A stretch of 56,632 nt of DNA, from assembly GCA_036897445.1 (NCBI GenBank), contig JAYMTL010000127.1:1-56632 (forward strand), read 5' to 3'. Position 1 is the first letter of the stretch, and every line of letters begins with the position of its first letter. The position numbers and the translations under genes are program-made. The notes under the pieces were generated by a model, which was not told where the DNA came from, did not search any database, and worked only from the letters and a program-made list of their open reading frames with translations. Source of the DNA: Pelargonium tetragonum. Its lineage: Eukaryota; Streptophyta; Magnoliopsida; Geraniales; Geraniaceae. This document shows positions 48,491 to 56,632 of this stretch, piece after piece.

Positions 48491-50649
48491 ATATAATTAT
48501 GAAAAAGAAGTCCCTCAGATTTGTTCCTAATCTCAGAGGTATTATCTCTCGAATATAGGAACACAGGGTTGTCCTTGGCAGTTTTTAAGTTTCTGGTTTG
48601 GCTAGCTACAATTAAATAAAGACTTAAGAAAATAGGGGGCCTCACAGGGCTTACGCAGGTGGTTTACCTTCACAAGATCAGGAACTGCACAGATATATAA
48701 AAAGAACACAAGTAAAGATTTGAATTACACACGATTTCAAAGTAATAATTAAGGCTTAAAAAAAAGTAATTTCTAAATAATCACAAAGGGACACTTAAAG
48801 CGAAAACTCTTCAAAATACGTATATCAAAGTATAAAAATCTGTACGTTAGACATCTTCCCCTTCTTCTCAAGGAATCTTTCTTTACAAAAAAGTAGCTCT
48901 GAAATCAGAATAGTCTAGTTTCGTTAGTTAGTATAACCCCTCTTCTGACTGACTTGTCTCTAAACAAAGATTCTAATTCTAAATTAAATAGGGAGAGTTT
49001 CCCATAGAATTTAGTAACGCTGCCAACTCTATTAAATATAAAGAAGGGGGAACACTTATAAGAGGCTTACCCTTTACTATACTCTTCCAAGGTGTCCTTA
49101 TTCTACTACGAGTCCGGGAATAGCCTAACTGCAAGAATTCCTTCCTCTTGGTTGGATACTTGCCAACAAAAAATACGAAATGAAATTTACACGGGATATT
49201 ATTATTACCTGTCGACAAGGTTGTTAGGGTAGGTTGAGTTTCCAGGAGCCTCCGTTGTTTCATATAAGCCTATAAAATCTGACGTATATACATAATGTTG
49301 TGCTGTAGATAGAATTTGCTTCAAAAGAGGGCTTCCTCTAAAGCGTCAAATTGGCTAACGTCTCTTGAAAAAGGGTATTTGCTTTACTAAGAAGTTTTGA
49401 TACTTTAACTAAATCTCGACTATATTAGGAGGAGCCTCCCTGGGGCTCTAAATGAGAAGGAGAATTTACCAGGGGTACTTAGTTTCCTATTATCTAATTT
49501 TGACGTAATAAGGTAAACTGTTCCAGGTAGAACCCCAGTGTGAGTAATTATCCTCCTTTTGTATGCCACACATTGACCCGAGTACTCTACCTCGGTTTCA
49601 TAAAAAACCACTCCTAGTTTTATAAATTAAGAAAAACCAGGTTCCCGATTTTTCAAATTGGACTTCATTTTCTTAAAAATTTTATGCTAAGCTGAAGGAT
49701 TCCTCTTTAGGGCTATTGGTTAGTTACAACTCTTAAAATATAGGGTCCCTTACTTTTCTGAAAAATAACTTGTTCGTAAACCAACGAAAAGAACTTAGTA
49801 AGAAATTTTTCTTTTAGAGCCAAACATTTCAAGTGTTCTTTACAAATCGAATAATATAAAACCCTACTGAGCTATAGATATTTTTCCCATTTCCTTGTAT
49901 AGGGGACTACTAGAGTTTCTTTTAAGTTAGATGGATTCTTGAGACAAATTAACAAACTGAATCTCTTCTTTACCTAATATGGAACTCTTTTTAATCAAAT
50001 ATAGAATACTCCTTTTCTACTTGAATAAACTCGGATCAAGAAATCCGGTATCATATATTACAATCTTTATTCCAAAGCTTACCCTGGGCTTATCAGAATC
50101 TAAACATTTTCTGGATCAACTTTTTATAAGTGGATTTCTTCTCAAGGACTCCTAAGAAGGTTTGGCTTTGCTATAAAACCTTTTTGGCAGAATAAAAATC
50201 CAGTACTTTTCCTTTTTGGAAATGGCTACCCAAGAAAATGTACCTAGATTTTAGAGGTATTCTTTTTTTTAGTGCAAAAGTTTTAGAAATACCTTGAAGT
50301 CTAATTCAGAGTCATTCTATATTTCTTTAAAGGGTGGCTTCGGAGTCACTGCATTGCATAATAATACAACTCTTTGTACTATAAATAGTCTCTAAATTTT
50401 ATATACATTAAAGGAATACTAAAAAGGGGAAAACTCCAATACACTCGGTATGATACTACAAATTTTGCTACGTGTAAGTCCAGTTTCTTTGTACTTCCAT
50501 ATAGAAGCTAATTGGATTTGCAGCAACTGTAACTAAGATAGATCTCGAATGAAGGTTAAATTAACTAAAACAGGAGATTTTTGGATAAAAATCAAAGTAT
50601 CTTCACTTTCATGGTATACATATTTGTTAATGCATTGAAAGCTAAACTT
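48491..50649. other. No gene seen
   Basis: A 94-codon minus frame at 48979-49263 begins with ATG but shows no known motif, and a 63-codon minus frame follows at 49420-49611. GGAACACAGGGTTGTCC at about 48559 may be a trace of family A. Confidence 0.4.
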
Positions 50650-50800
50650 TTTAAGAAGGTTGCCGTACTTTAAGCTCGTCTTATATGTACCTCCAATTAC
50701 CAGCAAATTCACACCGGATAGATCGCTCCACCCTTCACTAAATTACTAGAGATTGCAAAAGTAAAAGATATGAGACCTTAAAAGAACCCTCCGTAATCTA
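50650..50800 (+). repeat. Dispersed repeat family D, copy 1
   Basis: ATAGATCGCTCCACCC, CTAAATTAC and GATATGAGACCTTAAAAG occur in the same order as ATAGATCACTCCATCC, TAGATTAC and AGTATGAGGCCCTATAAA near 54.7 kb. Several differences are C/T or G/A transitions. The repeat unit seems to be about 100-150 bases, and the family is unknown. Confidence 0.4.
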
Positions 50801-51740
50801 TTTATATAGTCTAAACCGGGAATCCTTTAATATTTATTATTAGGGGTAAGTGACTTCGCAAGCTAATAAATTAAGAGTAAGGACATATTGTAGATCAAAA
50901 TCTCTTAATAAAAGTAAGAGTTGGGATGTATAAAATTTATAACAAGCAAAGGTATATATATTTATATATATACATAGAACGCAGAAAATCCTCAAGTACC
51001 AATTTTACGGGGAAGTTAAGAAAGCCGGGGACATGAAAAAAGCAAAGCTTCCAGACGCGTCCTTTTTTTTTTCTACTCTAAATATATAAATGAAACTTTA
51101 AAAGGAACTACGAAGGCTTCTCGGGGTTTATATACTTTACTTTAGTTTAATAACCCTTTGTTTAAGAACTTTTTATTATTCCGGAATCTCTAGCACTCAA
51201 TGCTGTAAAACTCTAGAGCTCATACAAACAAACTTTATTCTGAAAAACCCGTATGCTTCTTACTAATATGTAAAAAAACTAGTCGACCCCGAAAGGAGGA
51301 GCTTTGGAAGTTCTAGCAATGTAAATCTAAGTGGTTTTGAAACTTACGTCTTGTAAGTTGACAGACACATACATATACCTTACTAGACTAGAGTTAGTCT
51401 TTTTAAACACCCTTTCTAGTTTTCAGTGGAGCTCCTATTGCCTATTTTCTTAACGAGCTCTACTAAGGGATATATACTTTTCTTGGATTTTAAGAAACCC
51501 GAAAGTGCTTTGTTTCTATTACGGAAGTAAGTATATAAGGAAATTCCTTTAATGATTTTCACCCTATTCATTATCATTAAAACTAGACCAGAAAGATAAG
51601 ACGCTGCTATACTTTAATTTACTGGGGGCACTAAAGCTAACAGTTAAGTCTTTCCTTGTTTAAGGTTTTCGAGTACAAGATTCCTCTTATTCTTTTGTTT
51701 ATTAGTCTAGAGAGTTACCTTCGAAAGATTAGAGGATAGT
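50801..51740. other. No gene seen
   Basis: Alternating AT sequence at 50952-50972 and a T-run at 51063-51072. No repeat core or RNA was recognised. Confidence 0.45.
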
Positions 51741-52040
51741 TTTCCCGACTGAAGGCATCCGAAGGAGGTTAAGGTTACTGTTATTTATAGGTATACCTAT
51801 TTACACTAACAGACACACCAACTTCTTCTTCTTTGACCTAGATGTACTAGCCGGTTGCTTAGAAGTAAGGAGAGGAACAGCTATACCTATTATACCTAGA
51901 GATAGAGGATTCTTATTACTGTACTGTTGTTAGAAGCTAGACTTGGGTTGAATAAAGATAGGAGTCTTATAATAAGCTAGGATATAGGGCTTATGCTTGT
52001 TGCTATTGTAGTAGTTGTCTTACTCTTCTTATCTTATATA
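51741..52040 (+). repeat. Dispersed repeat family B copy
   Basis: The clearest core, CCCGACTGAAGGCATCCGAA, begins at 51745, with GGAGGTTAAGG after it. ACACACCAACTTCTTC and GACCTAG follow at the family spacing. TATTGTAGTAG and ACTCTTCTTA near the end match 11018-11063. The 14-base palindrome ATAGGTATACCTAT lies at 51787-51800. A second core follows about 430 bases downstream. Confidence 0.6.
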
Positions 52041-52124
52041 GCTAATATATTAAGTAGTTACTAGTTCTTAATGGAATAAGGAGGAATATAGTATTAGGTA
52101 AGGTATATTCCTCTTGCTCTATGG

Positions 52125-52257
52125 GTTTATCGTTAGAGAGGCTGGAGCCTTAGTAGTGTAGAAAAGAGTCCTTGCTCCCGACTGAAACGTTAGAGAAGGG
52201 GGTTAACTATATAGGTAATTGTTAAGTATGCTTTACCCAGCTTCTACTGACCTGGAT
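52125..52257 (+). repeat. Dispersed repeat family B copy
   Basis: GTTTATCGTTAGAGAGGCTG, GAGCCTTAGTAG, AAGAGTCCTTGCTCCCGACT and GAAACGTTAGAGAAGG give the fullest version of the opening block, matching 41811 and 5997. ACCCAGCTTCTACTGACCTG follows at the same distance as in the other copies. A 97-codon frame at 52332-52625 downstream is not recognised. Confidence 0.6.
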
Positions 52258-54654
52258 TTTCTTGTTTACTTGGGAGCTGCTTCTTTTTTATATTACTTAA
52301 TTGACTTACTTGGCTTAGCTTTATAAGAGCTGTGGGAGTTGTACTTTGTTGCTTAGGATTAGGAGAAACTGAAGCAGAAGCTATACCTTATATTATAAGA
52401 GTGGAGGTAGGCGTAGGAGCTATAGCTTATTTCTTATTAGTAAAAAGGGGGAGCAACTTGATCCACTTGACATCTAAGAGTCTCTTATGCTATTTAAAAG
52501 AAAGAAGTTCCTTTTTATCTCATTTCATTTTAGTAGGCCCCAGATTTTTGCTAAGTTTCCTAGAAGCAAACGAATACTCCATTAAAGCATTTCTATACTT
52601 TGTAAAACCTAGGGGTTTATTATAAAAGGGATTCCCCCGAATAGGAACAGTATAATATCTATCGTATTTTGTCGTTTCTTTTAACCGCAGGAGCTTGAAT
52701 CTAAGAATAGACAAAAAGAAAAAGGGTTCTCATTCTTTAAAAATGACATAACAGGCAACCCAAAGGGGCCCCTCTTGTAGATATTTCCGAAAAAGAAAAG
52801 ATCTCCGGAACCTCAAAAATTCAATAACTTATAAACTCTCTTGTTCTTGTTTGACTAACCGGAATCTCCTGATTTTTCGAAGCGATCGTGAGCGAAAGCT
52901 TCCCCTATAACCCTGTTGTAAGTAATTAAGATTTTAGGTATTATCTTAAACCACACGGCTGCTAAGCCGAAGACCAAAGATTTCTATTCAAAGCTCCTTT
53001 TTCATTTCAACGCAACAATTAAATTAAAGAAAAGAGTAGAACAAGAGTTTTCCTTATCTTTTATTTCAAGCAGGATCTTTTTTTTAATAAAGAATCCCTT
53101 GCGAAAACCCTTTTTTACGAGCCCTTTGTCCAAATACAAGGGGGCAGCACTCCTAGGATAAGGGAAAATTAACAAAAAAGCATCCTTGTATCTAAAGCTC
53201 CCTATTTATGATATTTTTTTATAAGTCTAGTAGAAGTTCCAAGTCCCCTCTCAAACTCTGATTTAAGGGCCCCTAGGATTTTAACTAGTTCAAAAGGATT
53301 TAAACGCTAGGCAAGGAAACTTCTTTTTACTTAGCGGATCCCTTTAAGTGTTTTGTTACTGTTTTTTTAGAAATTCCTCTGGGTGGGATATGAATTGCTT
53401 TTTCAAAGGTTTTTATACGGGGCCAACCTAAGAGGATTAAAAAGAGAACCTATATACAGGAGCAAGGGGTCTCCCAAACAAACTACTAGGGTTATCTACA
53501 AGGAGGGCCTCATTCTATTTAAAGGTAGGTGATCTCAGTAACTCTTTACTATTGTCTAACTATGTGTCGTGTAAAGTGAGTACCTAAAGTCTCTTAAAAA
53601 AGGGTATTTCAAAAGGATATACTACAATAAAGCGGTAGCGAACTCTTTACTTGGTTAGATCTAAGCACTGAAAACGTTTACAAAGGTGTTTAAAAAATGC
53701 CTTAAGAGAAAGGGAAGTCCAGAAATGTAATAAAGCTACGATCATAAACCTCTTTTTGTCTCTGATTTGCAGAATTTGCACAAGCTGTGCCTAATGCTGG
53801 TCTGCCCAAAAGTTAACTTAAGGGGCACCCTTTTTATTTTAGGAGTTTAGTCTTATCTATATTTTAGCTGAGATTTTTGGGTGTTAATAAAGACTAAGTT
53901 ATAAATCAAATTTGTATACCCTTGCGTTATAGCTTTTTTCTACACCTTCCTATTTTTTTAGAATAGGTTTTTTTGTAAATTATACTTCATGTCAAAAAGA
54001 CTCTAAGGTAGTGTATAGAAACCCGTAATTCCTTGCTTGTAAAAAACACTTTCCTATGCTTTAAGCTTGCACTTACAGAAATTTCTATATTATATTTTTA
54101 TCTCCTCTTTGCTTAGATTTGTTGGACTTCCCCTTTTAAAATCTCTACAAAAGAGCCCTTAATTACAAATAGGGGAATCTCGTAGCTATTAAAATTGCCT
54201 GTGAAGGAACCTTCAAAAAGGGACGTTTTGTCTCAGCCTTACAGCAACGCTGTGTTATAAACTTCTAATCCGTAAGTAGAAAAGTAGTAGGACTCTTACT
54301 TCGAAAAGAAGAACTCCCCTTATAAGTAGTAAGGGAAACTTTGAAGCCATAGTTTGGTAAAGATTACCAACGAGTAGTATAGGGTCTTGTTAAAATTGTG
54401 TTGGATAAAGATTTTTTTTAGATGAAACTAGATAAAGCATAGCTTTAGTTCCGTGTGGATTTACAGAGATTCCTTCGTTTTACCCGAGCCTCGGTATACT
54501 AAAAGTACTCCTTTTACATTAAACCCATGAATTAACAAAGTTTTACAGGTTTTGGTTTCTACCATTAGGGTAATTCTTCTTTTAAGTTCTAGTAGTTTGC
54601 GACTGATATTCATTATTAGAATCTCATAAAATTCTTGCTCTTACTCACTAAAGG
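52258..54654. other. No gene seen
   Basis: The 97-codon plus frame at 52332-52625 and the 64-codon minus frame at 52520-52714 overlap, and neither shows a motif. CGGCT/AGCCG forms a five-pair hairpin at 52960-52973 that recalls a tRNA-Ser(GCT) anticodon arm, but the loop is too small and no T-arm follows. Confidence 0.4.
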
Positions 54655-54790
54655 ATATGCCCCCGTTGTCGATTTGGTCAAATAATTTAAAAAAGAAATC
54701 CAATCCAATAGATCACTCCATCCATTTAGATTACCAAGTAATTAAAATTTAGGTGCATGCAAGATTAAGTATGAGGCCCTATAAATTAAG
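54655..54790 (+). repeat. Dispersed repeat family D, copy 2
   Basis: This is the partner of the copy at 50650: AATAGATCACTCCATCC, TAGATTAC and TATGAGGCCCTATAAA are collinear with it, about 4 kb downstream in the same orientation. TATAAAATTTAT follows within 40-150 bases in both places. Confidence 0.4.
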
Positions 54791-54959
54791 TAACCTGTTA
54801 TGCTAAAAGTATAAAATTTATATTCATTTTTGTCTAGAAGTAGAGTCAATAGAAAGTAAGTGCTTTTTTAGGATACTCAATCTAAGGAGACAAGCTCCTT
54901 TATTTGTCAAAAATTCTCTTGTGGATTTTGTGAATAGTATCATTAGAAATATAACTATC

Positions 54960-54994
54960 AAATAACCTTTTTGTAAACATAAAAAAGGTTATTT
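54960..54994. other. Stem-loop, 13 bp perfect stem
   Basis: AAATAACCTTTTT (54960-54972) pairs perfectly with AAAAAGGTTATTT (54982-54994) around the nine-base loop GTAAACATA. This is the longest perfect hairpin I found. No gene lies next to it, so a terminator role cannot be argued. Confidence 0.7.
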
Positions 54995-56632
54995 AGGGCT
55001 TTCTCGTTTAATAACAGGAGGATGTGCTAGATAAATGTATTAAGGTAAAAAAAAGGCATTCTTAAAGAGAGGTATACATCTTGAGTTTCTCTGCTCCCTC
55101 TATTCTATAAAATATAGACAGAGATTGGAGTGCGGTGTCGTTTCTATCCCGGCGGGGTAATTGCTGGAAGGTTTTTTCATAATTATTATTCAAAGCGACT
55201 AAGTTTTCTTTGATCTGAGAGCCCTTCTTCCTAGAATATCAAAAAATTGAAAGTAACGTAGTCCTTTCATGCGTAGAGTCTTTTCTTAAATCTTAAATTT
55301 TTAAATTACTGCTTCAATCCATTATAGAATAGAAGTGTACGGGTCAGCTAAGTTTTTGGGAATTTGTAGGGGGCAAGGTCTCTTCTAAATAAGAGACCCC
55401 TAGGGTTACTAATTCAGCCGAAAGTCTGCATCATATGAAATTTCATGAAAGGGACTCACACGAGTATAGCTAAGGTATATTTCACCAGAATCTACCTAGT
55501 AATTTTAATTCATGCTTTGTAAGGCTTCGCAAAAGATTATTTGCCCTTATGTTATGAATAAAGTATCGGAAACCCAGTTAAATCTCTTAACTTAAAGTAA
55601 AGGAAGTGCGTGATAAACTCCTCAGTTGCTACTAAAGTAGGATAATTAAAAAGTGGATTCAATATTCCATATTTTGAGTTAAAGTGGTAAAAGAGCAAGT
55701 CGATTCTAAATTACAAAAGCGTTTTCTATGGCCATTTGCGCGATCCTTAACATGCCTCACCCTCACCTTTTTTGTATGATTCTTCCATTTCTTTCGATTT
55801 TCTTTATCAATATTATACAGATTTGCCCGAAGTGTGTTTATGTACAGACATTCTTAAGGAATTGCTAATACACCAGTATAGCAAACTCTACAATTTATCA
55901 TAAAAAAGATGCCCATTAACCCAGACAGGGAGTACTCGTTGTTAAATCCCTTTTGTCAATTCAGGTATGTTACATATAAAAAAAGCCTGATAAAATTCTC
56001 TCAATTTTGATTGAACAGAGTTTTTCTTCGGCGGGGCTCCGCTTCCATTTTATGTAAATATATATAAACTAGATAAACTCAGAGTTCAAGCTTTTATATG
56101 CTAAGATTGATCCAGATCTAAACAAATCCAAAGTTTCTAATCGGGAACTAAACTTTTTCAGGACAAGCACAGAAAGAAGTCTATCATAGCCTACGTTATT
56201 ATAGGTATCGTGTCTACTGCGAATTTTTTATGTATATTATAGAGTTGGGTGAGAGTTAAGGAAGGATAGGATTTAAAGCAGAAGTGAATAAAGCATTTTT
56301 TAGTTGTAAGGTTAAGAGAAATCAACTCATTTTTGTAGGTCAGTAGTTTTTTTGTTTTAGTGGTGGATTCTTTCCTATTTTTAAGGAATTCCCTTTTGGG
56401 TTCTATCTAAAAGAAAGTATAGGCAATGGGGGATTTGGAAATAGTAGACACCTATCCATAGGTAAGACAAAAGAAAATGACCGGGGGTACTGGATTAAGA
56501 AAGACATTAACATAGGATAGATCCGCTATTAGGAATCCGAAAGCTTATTATTGGATTTCCTTATCTTTTATTAATAGGGAGGAATCTAAAGAAGCAAAAG
56601 CTACACTTCCCTAGTGCAGGAATTCCAACGAC
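54995..56632. other. No gene seen; RIP-type AT-rich DNA
   Basis: No frame above 60 codons, no repeat core and no RNA were recognised up to the window end. Confidence 0.5.

Larger units (their letters stand above)
1..56632. other. Gene-free AT-rich block with RIP-type mutation
   Basis: No reading frame in the window is longer than 105 codons, and none resembles a known protein. Many of the longer frames start at TTG or GTG rather than ATG. In four hand-counted 120-base samples TpA exceeded ApT (65 to 42), and CpA+TpG was less than half of ApC+GpT (21 to 47). CpG remained in the sample where it was tallied. This is the known outcome of RIP in filamentous ascomycetes, where repeats longer than about 400 bases suffer C-to-T change mainly at CpA. 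CAG, CAA and TGG codons turn into stops, which accounts for the density of TAA and TAG. I infer a nuclear heterochromatic isochore, possibly centromeric or subtelomeric. No telomere repeat, rRNA block or CRISPR array was seen. Confidence 0.7.

Noticed and set aside
48979-49263. 94-codon minus-strand frame starting at ATG
   Set aside because: No motif, signal peptide or neighbour supports it; AT-isochores can hold small effector genes, but neither a cysteine pattern nor a secretion signal is visible.
52940-53010. tRNA-Ser(GCT)-like arm
   Set aside because: The hairpin CGGCT/AGCCG leaves a four-base loop, and neither a T-arm nor an acceptor stem follows.
1-56632. Genome using TAA and TAG as sense codons, which would join the short frames into genes
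   Set aside because: The tRNA with TTA anticodon is broken, TGA stops also occur in every frame, and the dinucleotide bias affects both strands equally. A decisive test would be the longest frames with only TGA as stop, compared with shuffled sequence.
1-56632. Plant or fungal mitochondrial intergenic DNA
   Set aside because: The tRNA-Gln likeness and hairpins suggested it, but CpA/TpG depletion of this strength fits nuclear RIP better, and no organellar protein or rRNA gene was seen. It remains the main alternative.
1-56632. CRISPR array, telomere repeats or tandem satellite
   Set aside because: No regularly spaced direct repeats and no TTAGGG-type arrays were seen on either strand.

Overview
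No intact gene can be supported in this window. It is AT-rich (hand counts of two 120-base samples gave 30% and 40% G+C), and stop codons are dense in all six frames. The longest open frame is 105 codons, begins at a GTG and resembles nothing I know. The dinucleotide pattern points to repeat-induced point mutation (RIP). Across four 120-base samples (8641, 18601, 31201, 46441) I counted TpA 65 against ApT 42, and CpA+TpG 21 against ApC+GpT 47. CpG was not obviously depleted in the one sample where I tallied it (five in 120 bases). C-to-T change at CpA, on both strands, is the mark of RIP in filamentous ascomycetes (Pezizomycotina). My best reading is a nuclear heterochromatic AT-isochore or a centromere-like block of such a fungus, built from old repeats too decayed to name. 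An organelle origin is less likely but not excluded.

Layout. Four dispersed repeat families can be recognised by eye and explain part of the window. Family A has a core like TTATCCGAAATGGGAAAC followed by an AGAAACACAGGAACA-type tail. Its plus-oriented copies (about 20.96, 21.2, 21.5, 36.1 and 39.2 kb) lie in pyrimidine-rich DNA, and its minus-oriented copies (about 9.2, 25.6, 27.2, 28.3 and 36.6 kb) lie in purine-rich DNA. Family B is a block of 85-160 bases with the core CGACTGAAGGCATCCGAAGG, and it is less mutated than its surroundings (about 6.0, 10.6, 41.3, 41.8, 45.7, 51.7 and 52.1 kb). Family C (10.2 and 24.4 kb, part at 26.6 kb) carries A-box and B-box like motifs, as a tRNA-derived SINE would. 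Family D is a pair at 50.7 and 54.7 kb.

RNA relics. The clearest single homology is a decayed tRNA-Gln at 22628-22702. It resembles organellar/bacterial-type tRNA-Gln(UUG), with the anticodon now reading TTA. Several weaker tRNA-like stretches are listed with low confidence. Five strong stem-loops of 9-13 paired bases (12.95, 30.1, 34.2, 48.5 and 55.0 kb) and two smaller ones (5.6 and 36.5 kb) also stand out.

No genes act together here. The likely role of the region is structural: silenced repeat-rich chromatin. Assignments beyond the repeats, hairpins and tRNA-Gln relic are inference.
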